Shown: positions 33,642 to 43,345, counted from the first letter of the stretch. The stretch: 64,000 nt of DNA from Xanthomarina maritima (GCF_008084905.1 NZ_VSFC01000019.1:8012-72011); one strand, 5' to 3'. Numbers and translations: made by a program. The notes: generated from the letters alone by a model not told the origin.

Positions 33642-36600
33642 ATGAAACAAGTTACTCCATATAAACCAAAATACAAAGTTCGTATAGTTACAGCTGCATC
33701 TTTATTTGATGGTCATGATGCGTCTATAAATATCATGCGCCGAATTATTCAAGCAACAGGTGTTGAAGTCATTCATTTAGGTCATGATAGAAGTGTAGAA
33801 GAAGTAGTTAACACTGCTATTCAGGAAGATGCCAATGCTATTTGCCTGACATCTTACCAAGGTGGACATAATGAATATTTCAAGTATATGTATGACTTGT
33901 TGAAGGAAAAAGGAGCCGAACACATCAAGATTTTTGGTGGAGGTGGAGGTGTTATTTTACCTTCTGAAATTAAAGAGTTAATGGATTATGGAATTGCTCG
34001 TATCTATTCACCAGATGATGGAAGAGAACTTGGTCTTCAAGGTATGATTAACGATTTGGTAGAGCAATCGGACTTTGCTATTGGAGATTCTTTAAATGGA
34101 GAATTAGATTTACTTCCTAAGAAAAACTCAAAATCTATTGCACGTATCATTTCTTCTGCAGAAAACTTTCCAGAAGTAGCAAAAGACACTTTAGATAACA
34201 TTCATGCTAAAAACAAATCTTCTATGACTCCTGTTTTAGGGATAACAGGAACAGGAGGAGCAGGTAAATCTTCTTTAGTAGACGAATTGGTAAGACGATT
34301 TTTAATTGACTTTCCAGAGAAAACCGTTGGTTTAATTTCGGTAGACCCTTCCAAACGAAAAACAGGAGGCGCTTTACTAGGAGATCGTATTCGAATGAAT
34401 GCTATTAATAATTCCAGAGTTTATATGCGTAGTTTAGCGACTCGTCAATCAAACTTAGCCTTATCAAAATATGTTCATGAAGCTGTTGAGGTATTAAAAG
34501 CTGCCGAATACGATTTAATAATTTTAGAAACATCTGGTATTGGTCAATCAGATACTGAAATTATAGAACATTCAGACGTGTCACTTTATGTGATGACGCC
34601 AGAATTTGGTGCAGCAACGCAATTAGAAAAAATTGATATGCTTGATTTTGCCGATTTGGTTGCTATTAATAAATTCGATAAGCGAGGTTCTTTAGATGCG
34701 TTACGCGATGTTAAAAAACAATACATGCGTAACAATAATCTTTGGGATGTACCACAAGATCAGTTGCCAGTTTTTGGAACTATAGCCTCGCAATTTAATG
34801 ATCCAGGAATGAATACGCTTTATAAAGCCGTAATGGATAAGCTAGTTGAGAAAACAGATACCGACTTAAAATCGACTTTCCATATCTCTGATGAAATGAG
34901 TGAGAAAATTTTTGTAATTCCACCTTCTAGAACACGTTATCTATCTGAAATTGCAGAGAATAATAGAGCTTATGATAAAACTGCCAACGAGCAAGTTGAC
35001 GTAGCACAAAAGCTTTATGGCATTTATAAAACGATTGAATCTGTTGTTGGAAATACACCTGAATTAGATAAAACAGGAATTAATGATAAGATCCTGAAAC
35101 AAGTTCAGGATGACAATAAAGATTTTTTAAGACTCCTTATTGCTGAATTCGACAGAGTAAAACTAAATCTTGATCCGTATAATTGGGAAGTAATAACGGG
35201 TTGGGATGACAAAGTGAACAAATACAAAAACCCTATTTATTCCTTTAAAGTAAGAGATAAAGAAATAAAAATTGAAACCCATACCGAGTCCTTGTCACAT
35301 ACACAAATACCAAAAGTAGCTTTACCAAAATACCAAGCTTGGGGAGACGTATTGAGATGGTGTTTGCAGGAGAATGTCCCTGGAGAATTCCCTTATGCAT
35401 CTGGATTGTATCCTTTTAAGCGTACTGGAGAAGATCCAGCAAGAATGTTTGCAGGAGAAGGAGGTCCAGAACGTACAAACAGGCGTTTTCATTATGTAAG
35501 CGCTGGCTTGCCAGCCAAACGTCTGTCTACGGCTTTTGATAGTGTGACGCTTTACGGAAACGATCCAGATTTACGTCCAGATATCTATGGGAAGATTGGT
35601 AATGCAGGCGTTTCTATTTGTTGTTTGGATGATGCTAAAAAACTGTATTCTGGTTTCGATTTAGCCCATGTGATGACTTCAGTGAGTATGACTATTAATG
35701 GTCCTGCTCCTATGTTGCTTGGGTTTTTTATGAATGCTGCCATAGATCAACAATGCGAAATTTACATTAAAGAACATGGTTTAGAAAAAGAGGTTGAAGC
35801 TAAAATAGCTAAGATTTACAAGGATAAAGAAAGACCTAAGTATAATGGAGATTTACCAGAAGGAAATAATGGTTTAGGCTTGATGTTATTAGGGGTTACG
35901 GGAGATCAAGTGTTGCCAGAAAAGGTGTATGCTGAGATTAAAAAGAATACCATTGCTCAAGTTAGAGGAACTGTTCAAGCAGATATTTTAAAAGAAGATC
36001 AAGCACAAAACACCTGTATTTTCTCAACTGAGTTTGCTTTGCGATTAATGGGAGACGTTCAGGAGTATTTTATTGATAATAACGTACGTAACTTTTATTC
36101 CGTATCTATTTCTGGATATCACATTGCTGAAGCTGGAGCCAATCCAATTACTCAGTTAGCTTTGACTCTTTCTAACGGATTTACTTATGTGGAGTATTAT
36201 CTTTCAAGAGGAATGGATATTAATAAGTTTGGACCAAACCTATCGTTTTTCTTCTCGAATGGAATCGATCCAGAATATGCTGTTATTGGTCGTGTAGCTA
36301 GAAAAATTTGGGCTAAAGCTATGAAACATAAATATGGAGCAAATGCGAGAGCTCAAATGCTTAAGTACCATATCCAAACCTCAGGACGTAGTTTGCATGC
36401 TCAAGAAATTGACTTTAACGATATTCGAACCACACTTCAAGCCTTGTATGCTATTTATGATAACTGTAATTCGTTGCACACCAATGCGTATGATGAAGCC
36501 ATTACTACACCAACAGAAGAATCGGTTCGTCGAGCCATGGCTATTCAGTTAATTATTAATAAAGAATTAGGATTAGCTAAAAACGAAAATCCAATTCAAG

Positions 36601-37058
36601 GTTCTTTTATTATAGAAGAATTAACCGATTTGGTTGAAGAAGCCGTTTTAATGGAGTTTGATAGAATTACAGAAAGAGGTGGTGTGCTTGGAGCTATGGA
36701 AACCATGTATCAACGTTCTAAAATTCAAGAAGAGAGTTTGTATTACGAAACTTTAAAACACAATGGTGAATTTCCTATTATAGGAGTGAATACCTTTTTA
36801 AGTTCTAAGGGTTCTCCAACTGTTCAGCCAGCTGAAGTAATTCGTGCAACTGAGCAAGAGAAACAGTTTCAAATAAAAACCTTAGAGAATCTTCATAAAT
36901 TCAATGATACAAAAGCTTTATTAAAGAACCTTCAAACTAAAGCCATACATAACGAAAATATTTTTGAAGCGTTAATGGATGTTTGTAAAGTGTGTTCTTT
37001 AGGTGAGATTACTGCAGCTTTATTTGAAGTAGGAGGTCAGTATAGACGAAATATGTAA
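33642..37058 (+). CDS. icmF: Fused isobutyryl-CoA mutase (IcmF), B12-dependent
   Basis: A 1138-aa fusion. The N-terminal B12-binding domain (about residues 10-140) has His25 in DGHDA and the SYQGGH and GGGGGV loops. A MeaI-like G-protein chaperone (about 195-420) follows, with Walker A GTGGAGKS (203-210) and NKFD. The C-terminal mutase large domain (about 555-1138) contains [19 protein letters not shown] (residues in two blocks). Family members interconvert isobutyryl-CoA and n-butyryl-CoA, or related acyl-CoAs. A palindromic repeat-like sequence encodes ILKQVQDD (484-491) in the linker before the mutase domain. Confidence 0.95.
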   Translation: MKQVTPYKPKYKVRIVTAASLFDGHDASINIMRRIIQATGVEVIHLGHDRSVEEVVNTAIQEDANAICLTSYQGGHNEYFKYMYDLLKEKGAEHIKIFGGGGGVILPSEIKELMDYGIARIYSPDDGRELGLQGMINDLVEQSDFAIGDSLNGELDLLPKKNSKSIARIISSAENFPEVAKDTLDNIHAKNKSSMTPVLGITGTGGAGKSSLVDELVRRFLIDFPEKTVGLISVDPSKRKTGGALLGDRIRMNAINNSRVYMRSLATRQSNLALSKYVHEAVEVLKAAEYDLIILETSGIGQSDTEIIEHSDVSLYVMTPEFGAATQLEKIDMLDFADLVAINKFDKRGSLDALRDVKKQYMRNNNLWDVPQDQLPVFGTIASQFNDPGMNTLYKAVMDKLVEKTDTDLKSTFHISDEMSEKIFVIPPSRTRYLSEIAENNRAYDKTANEQVDVAQKLYGIYKTIESVVGNTPELDKTGINDKILKQVQDDNKDFLRLLIAEFDRVKLNLDPYNWEVITGWDDKVNKYKNPIYSFKVRDKEIKIETHTESLSHTQIPKVALPKYQAWGDVLRWCLQENVPGEFPYASGLYPFKRTGEDPARMFAGEGGPERTNRRFHYVSAGLPAKRLSTAFDSVTLYGNDPDLRPDIYGKIGNAGVSICCLDDAKKLYSGFDLAHVMTSVSMTINGPAPMLLGFFMNAAIDQQCEIYIKEHGLEKEVEAKIAKIYKDKERPKYNGDLPEGNNGLGLMLLGVTGDQVLPEKVYAEIKKNTIAQVRGTVQADILKEDQAQNTCIFSTEFALRLMGDVQEYFIDNNVRNFYSVSISGYHIAEAGANPITQLALTLSNGFTYVEYYLSRGMDINKFGPNLSFFFSNGIDPEYAVIGRVARKIWAKAMKHKYGANARAQMLKYHIQTSGRSLHAQEIDFNDIRTTLQALYAIYDNCNSLHTNAYDEAITTPTEESVRRAMAIQLIINKELGLAKNENPIQGSFIIEELTDLVEEAVLMEFDRITERGGVLGAMETMYQRSKIQEESLYYETLKHNGEFPIIGVNTFLSSKGSPTVQPAEVIRATEQEKQFQIKTLENLHKFNDTKALLKNLQTKAIHNENIFEALMDVCKVCSLGEITAALFEVGGQYRRNM
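35088..35116 (+). repeat. Palindromic repeat-like element inside icmF
   Basis: ATCCTGAA (35091-35098), loop ACAAG, TTCAGGAT (35104-35111) is a perfect 8-bp inverted repeat. With its flanks it reads GTCATCCTGAACTTGTTTCA... on the minus strand, a short element I recall as scattered through Bacteroidota genomes. Here it is in frame and codes for ILKQVQDD in the linker of IcmF. Confidence 0.65.
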
Positions 37059-37085
37059 TTGGTTTTAACTATAAAATGTATAATT

Positions 37086-37114
37086 ATCCTGGGTGTTTAC
37101 TCGGGATTTTTTTT
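37086..37114 (+). terminator. Probable terminator after icmF
   Basis: The stem ATCCTG/CGGGAT (one G-T pair) is followed by a run of eight or nine T residues, 27 bp after the stop codon. Confidence 0.6.
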
Positions 37115-37194
37115 GATTCAAATTTTTTTTAAACAGCTTGCATCTTTTTTACAAATCCTTCGTCTATTATATGAATATTTAAAACATCATTGAA

Positions 37195-37296
37195 ATGAAA
37201 AATAACGAATGTACTTGCAACTGCTCAGGTTGTAAAGATGGAAATTGTAAAAACTGTACTTGTCAAAATTGCACTTGTGCTAATTGCAATTGTTAA
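37195..37296 (+). CDS. Metallothionein-like cysteine-rich peptide, 33 aa
   Basis: A 33-codon frame with 11 cysteines (residues 6, 8, 10, 13, 18, 21, 23, 26, 28, 31, 33) arranged as CxC and CxxC, the pattern of metallothioneins. There are no aromatic residues except none visible at all, and the spacers are Asn, Thr, Lys and Gly. It likely binds soft metals such as Cu, Zn or Cd in the cytoplasm; there is no signal peptide. The stop TAA is followed at once by TGA. The SigZ-type sigma factor starts 81 bp downstream (or 3 bp if the longer frame is used). The composition and placement make chance unlikely. Confidence 0.75.
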   Translation: MKNNECTCNCSGCKDGNCKNCTCQNCTCANCNC

Positions 37297-37315
37297 TGAA
37301 TGCTAATTAACAGAG

Positions 37316-37364
37316 AAACAGCAACTATTTTAGTAATTTTATACTTAAGAAGTTGCTGTTTTTC
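37316..37364 (+). terminator. Leader hairpin before sigZ (possible attenuator)
   Basis: The arms AAACAGCAACT (37316-37326) and AGTTGCTGTTT (37351-37361) form an 11-bp stem with a 24-base AT-rich loop, followed by a T-rich tail. It stands between the cysteine-rich peptide gene and the likely sigZ start. Confidence 0.6.
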
Positions 37365-37377
37365 AATTTTAAAAAGA

Positions 37378-37917
37378 ATGACTACCCAAACTATATGGAA
37401 ATTGTATGCAGAAGATGTTAAACACTTTATATTGAGTAAGGTGAAAGATGGCTCTGTTGCAGACGATTTACTTCAAGACACTTTTATTAAAGTTCACACC
37501 AAAAAAGACACAGTAAAAGATGAATCTAAATTAAAAGCGTGGTTATTTTCTGTAGCTAGATTTACGGTATTGGATTACTTTAGGCAACATAAAATAACTA
37601 CTGACGATAAAAATATCGATGTTTTTTTTTTAGAAAACGACAACAAACATACGGAGCATGATTGTTTGCTTGGGATTATAAAAAGCTTACCAAAAAAATA
37701 CCGAGACCCTTTATTTCTAGCAGACATTAAAGGATTGAAACAAGATGAAGTAGCCAAACAATTAAAATTACCTCTTCCAACTGTTAAGTCGCAAATACAA
37801 AGAGCCAGAAAACAAATTGCTCAAGGATTTATGGATTGCTGCGATTTTAAAATGAATACGAATGGCTATTTGGTAGGAGAGATTAAAGAGAAAAAGGACT
37901 GCAAGGTCTGTAATTAA
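37378..37917 (+). CDS. sigZ: RNA polymerase sigma factor, SigZ-type ECF
   Basis: A 179-aa ECF sigma factor. Region 2 has VADDLLQDTFIKVHTKKDT and SKLKAWLFSVARFTVLDYFR (about residues 27-70). Region 4 has LPKKYRDPLFLADIKGLKQDEVAKQLKLPLPTVKSQIQRAR, here about 104-144. The tail carries four cysteines (154, 155, 175, 178) in CC and CxxC arrangements, suggesting metal or redox sensing rather than a separate anti-sigma factor. ATG 37378 is preferred: the longer frame from 37300 would be read across the leader hairpin and lacks region 1 similarity. No anti-sigma gene follows. Confidence 0.88.
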   Translation: MTTQTIWKLYAEDVKHFILSKVKDGSVADDLLQDTFIKVHTKKDTVKDESKLKAWLFSVARFTVLDYFRQHKITTDDKNIDVFFLENDNKHTEHDCLLGIIKSLPKKYRDPLFLADIKGLKQDEVAKQLKLPLPTVKSQIQRARKQIAQGFMDCCDFKMNTNGYLVGEIKEKKDCKVCN

Positions 37918-38089
37918 ATTTAATTATTTGAATGTTTGCTTGCCTTTACTTAAAGAGGATGTATTTTGTCTTAATTTTTTGTAACCACTTGTTTTTTAAA
38001 GAGATAATTTGTCTGTTCAACTAAATTATTATAATAACATTTATTCTATCTGTACATTTATCTTGATTTCAATTTTAAACACTATTATT

Positions 38090-38221
38090 ATGAAAGCAAC
38101 TTTAAATTATAGTTTTATCAGACAATCTGAAAATCATTTAGACTGGTTATTGAACTTCATTAAATCTGAAAAATACTTCGAAGTAGATAGCTTTATTGTT
38201 CCATTAAACAAAGCTAGTTAA
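38090..38221 (+). CDS. Small hypothetical protein, 43 aa
   Basis: A short frame starting MKATLNYSFIRQSENHLDWL and ending VPLNKAS, soluble and amphipathic. A longer reading from TTG 38009 adds a hydrophobic stretch that looks untranslated. It lies alone between sigZ and a two-way terminator. No family is recognised. It could be a small sigZ-linked product or a chance frame. Confidence 0.4.
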   Translation: MKATLNYSFIRQSENHLDWLLNFIKSEKYFEVDSFIVPLNKAS

Positions 38222-38255
38222 TTAAAAAAGGACTAAACTTATTAATATTAATTAT

Positions 38256-38290
38256 AAAAAAAAGTCCAAACTTAAGTTTGGACTTTTAAA
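38256..38290 (-). terminator. Terminator after the acyl-CoA dehydrogenase gene
   Basis: The stem AAAAGTCCAAACTT/AAGTTTGGACTTTT with an A-run on the left (a U-run on the minus strand), 48 bp past the stop codon at 38338. It may also serve the plus strand. Confidence 0.85.
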
Positions 38291-38337
38291 TATAATATTT
38301 TTTCTAAGCCTTATTTAGAGAACTTGAATACAGCATG

Positions 38338-39480
38338 TTAGTCTCTCAAAACTCCTCTTGAGATTACTATTTTTTGAATTTCACTTGTGCCTTCGTATAT
38401 CTGCGTAATTTTTGCATCACGCATTAAACGCTCTACATGGTATTCTTTTACAAAACCATTTCCACCATGTATTTGTACAGCTTCAACCGTATGTGTCATA
38501 GCAACTTGAGAGGCATATAACTTAGCCATTGCACTTGACATATCGTAATTGTTGCCTTGGTCTTTGTCCCAAGCAGCTTTCATTACCAACATTCTGGCAG
38601 CTTCAATTTCTGTAGCCATATCAGCTAATTTAAAGGCAATAGCTTGGTGGTTACATATTTCAGTACCAAAAGCTTTACGTTCTTTAGAGTATTTTAAAGC
38701 CAGTTCGTATGCTCCTGCTGCTATTCCTAGAGCTTGAGAAGCAATACCAATTCTACCACCAGAAAGCGTTTTCATAGCGAATTTAAATCCGAAACCATCT
38801 TCACCAATTCTATTTTCTTTAGGAACTTTTACATCGTTAAATTGTAAAGTATGAGTGTCGCTACCTCTAATACCTAACTTATCTTCCTTAGGTCCAATAT
38901 CAAATCCTGGCATTCCTTTTTCAAGAATAAACGCATTAATTCCTCTGTGACCTTTGTCTCTATCTGTTTGAGCAATTACTAGATAAACATCTGCTCGACC
39001 ACCATTAGTAATCCAGTTTTTAGTGCCATTTAGTAAGTAGTGGTCTCCTTTGTCGATAGCTGTTGTTTTTTGTGAAGTGGCATCACTACCAGCTTCAGGC
39101 TCGCTTAAACAAAATGCACCAATAACTTGTCCTGTTGCTAATTTTGTAAGATATTTTTGTTTTTGATCTTCGTTACCATAAGCTTCTAAACCATAACAAA
39201 CTAAGGAGTTGTTTACAGAAACCATTACAGAAGCCGAAGCATCTATTTTGGAAAGTTCTTCCATAATTAGAACATAAGAAATGGCATCCATTCCAGAACC
39301 ACCATATTTTGGATCTACCATAATACCCATAAATCCAAGTTCTCCCATTTTTCTAACGAGACTATCTGGAAAGGTTTGTGCATTATCACGTTCTATAACT
39401 CCAGGAAGTAATTCGTTTTGAGCAAAATCGCGAGCTGCATCGCGTATCATGATGTGTTCTTCTGTAAGATTAAAATCCAT
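38338..39480 (-). CDS. Acyl-CoA dehydrogenase (short/branched-chain type)
   Basis: A 380-aa FAD enzyme that introduces the alpha-beta double bond in acyl-CoA esters. The signatures are GAFCLSEPEAGSDATS (about residues 135-150), the second block around QAIAFKLADMATEIEAAR, and the C-terminal catalytic region QIYEGTSEIQKIVISR, where the Glu of YEGT acts as base. The length is normal. Its neighbour icmF makes branched-acyl-CoA use plausible, but substrate length cannot be read directly. It is transcribed alone, divergent from anmK. Confidence 0.94.
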   Translation of the reverse strand: MDFNLTEEHIMIRDAARDFAQNELLPGVIERDNAQTFPDSLVRKMGELGFMGIMVDPKYGGSGMDAISYVLIMEELSKIDASASVMVSVNNSLVCYGLEAYGNEDQKQKYLTKLATGQVIGAFCLSEPEAGSDATSQKTTAIDKGDHYLLNGTKNWITNGGRADVYLVIAQTDRDKGHRGINAFILEKGMPGFDIGPKEDKLGIRGSDTHTLQFNDVKVPKENRIGEDGFGFKFAMKTLSGGRIGIASQALGIAAGAYELALKYSKERKAFGTEICNHQAIAFKLADMATEIEAARMLVMKAAWDKDQGNNYDMSSAMAKLYASQVAMTHTVEAVQIHGGNGFVKEYHVERLMRDAKITQIYEGTSEIQKIVISRGVLRD

Positions 39481-39570
39481 AGTTTCTTGTAATTGTAGTA
39501 TTGTTTAAAAGTGCACAAAGATACTTTTTTATTGGCATTTTTTCAAAAGGGATTGTTATTTTTACAGGAT

Positions 39571-40638
39571 ATGAATAAAACCGAATATCATGTTGTTGGT
39601 GTTATGTCTGGAACCTCTTTAGATGGTGTAGATCTAGTCTTTACTACTTTTACTATTCAAGAGGGATTATGGGATTATAACATTCATTGCTCTAAAACCA
39701 TTGCATATACAAAAGAATGGTATGATGTTTTAAAACATTTAACATCAAAATCTATAGAGCAACTTCAAAAGATTGATATAGCCTATTCGGAATATTTAGC
39801 ACATATTATTCAAGACTTTATAGTTGGTAATAACATTACTGAATTGGATGCTATTTGTTCACATGGACATACAGCCTTGCATCAACCAGAAAAAGGTTTG
39901 ACTTATCAAATAGGAAACTTGCCTAGTTTATATCAAATACTTAAAACAACCATTATTTGTAACTTTAGGGTTCAGGATGTTGCACTTGGAGGACAAGGAG
40001 CACCATTAGTTCCAATTGGCGATAAGTTATTGTTTTCGAATTATGATTTCTGTTTGAACTTAGGAGGGTTTGCCAATATTTCAACCGAGAACCACGAGCA
40101 ACGAGTTGCCTATGATATTTGTCCAGTGAATATTGTTTTAAACCATTATGTGTCTTTATTGGGTTATGAATATGATGATCGAGGTAAAATAGCTTCAACA
40201 GGAGAAATTCATCAAGAGCTATTAACGCAGTTAAATTGTTTAGGTTTTTATAAAAAAGAGCCACCCAAATCGTTAGGATTGGAATGGGTGCAAAATAATG
40301 TTTTTCCTTTAATTGAAAAGTTTCAATTACCTGTAGAGTCTATATTAAGAACATTTGTTGAACATATAGCTATACAGATTTCAAAAGAAATTAATAAGAA
40401 ACAATTATCAAATGTATTAGTAACAGGTGGAGGCGCTTATCATACTTTTTTAATTCAAAATATTCAAGAAAAAACAACTAACAGTATATTAATTCCTGAA
40501 AAATCTTTGGTAGAGTATAAAGAAGCTTTAGTTTTTGGGCTTTTAGGTGTATTAAAGTTGCGAGGAGAAGTAAACTGTTTAAGCAGTGTTACAGGAGCAA
40601 AACACCATCATAGTTCTGGAAAAATTTTTAAACATTAA
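39571..40638 (+). CDS. anmK: Anhydro-N-acetylmuramic acid kinase
   Basis: A 355-aa cytoplasmic kinase that opens and phosphorylates anhydro-MurNAc, recycling peptidoglycan. The ATP loop GVMSGTSLDGVDLV lies near the start. CSHGHTALHQP, DICPVNIVLN and VTGGGAYHTFL are also family blocks. ATG 39571 (MNKTEYHVVGVMSGTS) is preferred to GTG 39511, which would add an unconserved, hydrophobic leader. It is divergent from the acyl-CoA dehydrogenase. Confidence 0.94.
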   Translation: MNKTEYHVVGVMSGTSLDGVDLVFTTFTIQEGLWDYNIHCSKTIAYTKEWYDVLKHLTSKSIEQLQKIDIAYSEYLAHIIQDFIVGNNITELDAICSHGHTALHQPEKGLTYQIGNLPSLYQILKTTIICNFRVQDVALGGQGAPLVPIGDKLLFSNYDFCLNLGGFANISTENHEQRVAYDICPVNIVLNHYVSLLGYEYDDRGKIASTGEIHQELLTQLNCLGFYKKEPPKSLGLEWVQNNVFPLIEKFQLPVESILRTFVEHIAIQISKEINKKQLSNVLVTGGGAYHTFLIQNIQEKTTNSILIPEKSLVEYKEALVFGLLGVLKLRGEVNCLSSVTGAKHHHSSGKIFKH

Positions 40639-40676
40639 AAATATTATAATTTTATATCTAAAGGGTTTTAGTTTTT

Positions 40677-40684
40677 TATATTTG
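40677..40684 (+). promoter_or_regulatory. -7 promoter element for the amino-acid dehydrogenase
   Basis: TATATTTG is an exact TAnnTTTG match 27 bp before the ATG at 40712. Confidence 0.5.
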
Positions 40685-40711
40685 TTTCACATTTATTAAT
40701 CTACCAACTAA

Positions 40712-41938
40712 ATGAAAGAATTACTTCAAAAATACGAAGCCAAAGAACCAGAAATTATATTTAATTGGAAAGATCCAGAAACTGATGCTGAAGGGTGGAC
40801 AGTTATAAACTCTTTAAGAGGTGGCGCAGCAGGAGGAGGTACCCGAATGAGAAAAGGATTGGATATGAATGAAGTACTTTCTTTAGCTAAAACTATGGAA
40901 GTTAAATTTACAGTATCTGGACCTGCTATTGGAGGTGCTAAATCTGGCATTAATTTCGATCCTAAAGATCCAAGAAAAAAAGGCGTTCTAGAACGTTGGT
41001 ACAATGCTGTTTCTCCTTTATTGAAAAGTTATTATGGTACTGGAGGAGACTTAAATGTTGATGAAATTCATGAAGTGATACCAATAACAGAAGAAAGTGG
41101 TGTTTGGCATCCTCAAGAAGGTGTTTTTAATGGACACTTTAAACCTACTGAAGCCGATAAAATTAATAGAATTGGTCAATTAAGACAGGGAGTAATTAAA
41201 GTCATTGAAAACCCAAATTTCTCGCCAAGTGTTAAAAGAAAGTATACCATAGCAGATATGATTACTGGTTTTGGCGTTGCTGAAGCAATAAAACAATATT
41301 ATGATATTTATGGCGGATCTGTAGTAGGTAAAAAAGCAGTGGTTCAAGGTTTTGGAAATGTGGGTGCAGCAGCAGCGTTTTATCTAACTCAAATGGGAGC
41401 CAAAGTTGTTGGGATTATTGATATTGCTGGAGGTCTTATTAAAGAAGAAGGCTTTACTTTTGAAGAAATGACCAACTTGTTTTTAGCAAAAACCGGCAAT
41501 AATTTAGTGGCAGAAAATTTAATTCCCTTTGAAGAAATAAACGAACAAATATGGTCATTACAGACTGAAATTTTTGCACCTTGCGCTGCCTCTAGGCTTA
41601 TTACAAGAAATCAAATTGACCAAATGATAGATAGTGGTCTTGAAGTTATTTCTTGTGGAGCTAACGTGCCTTTTGCAGATAAAGAAATATTTTTCGGCCC
41701 AATAATGGAGCATACAGATAATCGTGTAAGTTTAATTCCTGACTTTATTTCTAACTGTGGTATGGCACGAGTATTTGCTTATTTTATGGAAGCACGAGTA
41801 CAAATGACAGATGAGGCTATTTTTAACGATACTTCTAATACCATAAGAAAAGCCATCCAAAATGTATATAATCAAAATAATTCTAAAACCGATATTAGCG
41901 AAACTGCATTTGAAATTGCACTAAGCCAACTTATTTAA
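40712..41938 (+). CDS. Glu/Leu/Phe/Val-family amino-acid dehydrogenase
   Basis: A 408-aa NAD(P)-dependent oxidative deaminase. The dimerisation domain has RGGAAGGGTRM and the catalytic Lys in GPAIGGAKSGINF (about residues 71-83). The nucleotide-binding domain has VVQGFGNVGAAAAF (about 211-224). The sequence differs from classic glutamate dehydrogenase in the substrate blocks; whether it acts on glutamate or a branched amino acid cannot be settled here. It is followed 12 bp later by nhaD. Confidence 0.88.
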   Translation: MKELLQKYEAKEPEIIFNWKDPETDAEGWTVINSLRGGAAGGGTRMRKGLDMNEVLSLAKTMEVKFTVSGPAIGGAKSGINFDPKDPRKKGVLERWYNAVSPLLKSYYGTGGDLNVDEIHEVIPITEESGVWHPQEGVFNGHFKPTEADKINRIGQLRQGVIKVIENPNFSPSVKRKYTIADMITGFGVAEAIKQYYDIYGGSVVGKKAVVQGFGNVGAAAAFYLTQMGAKVVGIIDIAGGLIKEEGFTFEEMTNLFLAKTGNNLVAENLIPFEEINEQIWSLQTEIFAPCAASRLITRNQIDQMIDSGLEVISCGANVPFADKEIFFGPIMEHTDNRVSLIPDFISNCGMARVFAYFMEARVQMTDEAIFNDTSNTIRKAIQNVYNQNNSKTDISETAFEIALSQLI

Positions 41939-41950
41939 CAGTTAATTTTT

Positions 41951-43345
41951 ATGGAAACAACAATAATATTAGTATTTGTTATAGGTTATTTAGCAATAAC
42001 ATTAGAGCATAATTTAAAAATTGATAAATTAATACCTGCTTTGGTCATGATGGCTCTATGTTGGGCATTAATAGCTTTGGGGTTAGAGCATTTTCCAATT
42101 TGGTTTGACTCGGCTAAACATGCCTTGTTAGAAAATTTTGGTATGTTAGGACACGAAGAGAAGATGCACATTATGGAGGAAACTCTATTGCATCATTTAG
42201 GTAAAACATCTGAAATATTAGTATTCCTTTTAGGAGCCATGACCATTGTAGAAATTATTGATTATTTCGATGGTTTTGCTACAATTAAAGGCTTTGTTAA
42301 AACAAAAAGTAAAAAACGCATTTTATGGATTTTTGGATTTTTAGCATTTTTCCTATCTGCGATTATAGATAATTTAACCGCAACTATTGTTCTAATCTCC
42401 ATCTTACAAAAACTGATAAATGATAGAAACACAAGAATCTGGTATGTAGGTTTAATTGTAATTGCAGCCAATGCAGGTGGTGCTTGGTCTCCAATTGGAG
42501 ATGTTACTACTACTATGTTATGGATTGGAAAAAAAGTAACTACAGGTCATCTATTTGTGTACTTATTTATACCTTCTTTATTATGTATGTTGGTGCCTAC
42601 TTTTATTGCTTCATTTTTACCAGTATTTAAAGGTGATTTTGAAAAAACAGAAGACAATATCGATAAACCTAAAAGCCGTTTTAGCTCAATAATGCTATAC
42701 TTAGGATTAGGTGGAATTGTGTCTGTGCCTATTTTTAAAACCATAACACATTTACCACCTTATGTTGGAATGATGTTAGCACTAGGTGTTGTAGCTATTT
42801 TTGCTGAACTCTATAGTAGTTCAAAATTTACATTATCTCATTCCGAACATCAAGGTGGAGACACTGTTGGACATCACAGCCCAGTACATAGCTCACTTTC
42901 AAAAATTGAAATGCCTAGTATATTATTCTTCTTAGGAATTTTAATGGCAGTTGCAGCACTAGAATCTTTAGGAATCTTATTTGGTTTTGCTACTAGTTTA
43001 CAAGATAACATGCCAATGCTAGGTACCGAGTTACACCATGAAGGAGTCTCAGATTTAGTTGTTTTACTATTAGGTGTAGGTTCTGCAGTTATAGATAATG
43101 TACCATTAGTGGCAGCTAGTTTAGGGATGTTTTCAGAACCTATTGATAATGAGTTATGGCATTTTATTGCTTATTCAGCTGGTACAGGAGGAAGTATGTT
43201 AATTATAGGTTCGGCTGCAGGTGTTGTTGCCATGGGAATGGAAAAAATAGATTTTTTCTGGTATCTTAAAAAAATTGCTTGGTTAGCATTGGTTGGCTTT
43301 ATAGTAGGAGCCGTTGCTTTTATGTTTACCAGAACCATTTTTTAA
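41951..43345 (+). CDS. nhaD: Sodium:proton antiporter NhaD
   Basis: A 464-aa inner-membrane antiporter of the ion-transporter superfamily, with about twelve helices. Family blocks include IDNLTATIVLISILQKL, ANAGGAWSPIGDVTTTMLWI, GVGSAVIDNVPLVAASLGM and SAGTGGSMLIIGSAAG. A His-rich soluble loop (SEHQGGDTVGHHSPVHSSL, about residues 298-316) is inserted in the middle. NhaD is common in marine bacteria living with Na+. It lies 12 bp after the dehydrogenase and 52 bp before exbB. Confidence 0.93.
   Translation: METTIILVFVIGYLAITLEHNLKIDKLIPALVMMALCWALIALGLEHFPIWFDSAKHALLENFGMLGHEEKMHIMEETLLHHLGKTSEILVFLLGAMTIVEIIDYFDGFATIKGFVKTKSKKRILWIFGFLAFFLSAIIDNLTATIVLISILQKLINDRNTRIWYVGLIVIAANAGGAWSPIGDVTTTMLWIGKKVTTGHLFVYLFIPSLLCMLVPTFIASFLPVFKGDFEKTEDNIDKPKSRFSSIMLYLGLGGIVSVPIFKTITHLPPYVGMMLALGVVAIFAELYSSSKFTLSHSEHQGGDTVGHHSPVHSSLSKIEMPSILFFLGILMAVAALESLGILFGFATSLQDNMPMLGTELHHEGVSDLVVLLLGVGSAVIDNVPLVAASLGMFSEPIDNELWHFIAYSAGTGGSMLIIGSAAGVVAMGMEKIDFFWYLKKIAWLALVGFIVGAVAFMFTRTIF

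Noticed and set aside
37300-37377. Upstream start for the sigma factor at ATG 37300
   Set aside because: The added 26 residues are hydrophobic and unlike sigma factors, and the segment contains the leader hairpin. ATG 37378 gives the usual N-terminus.
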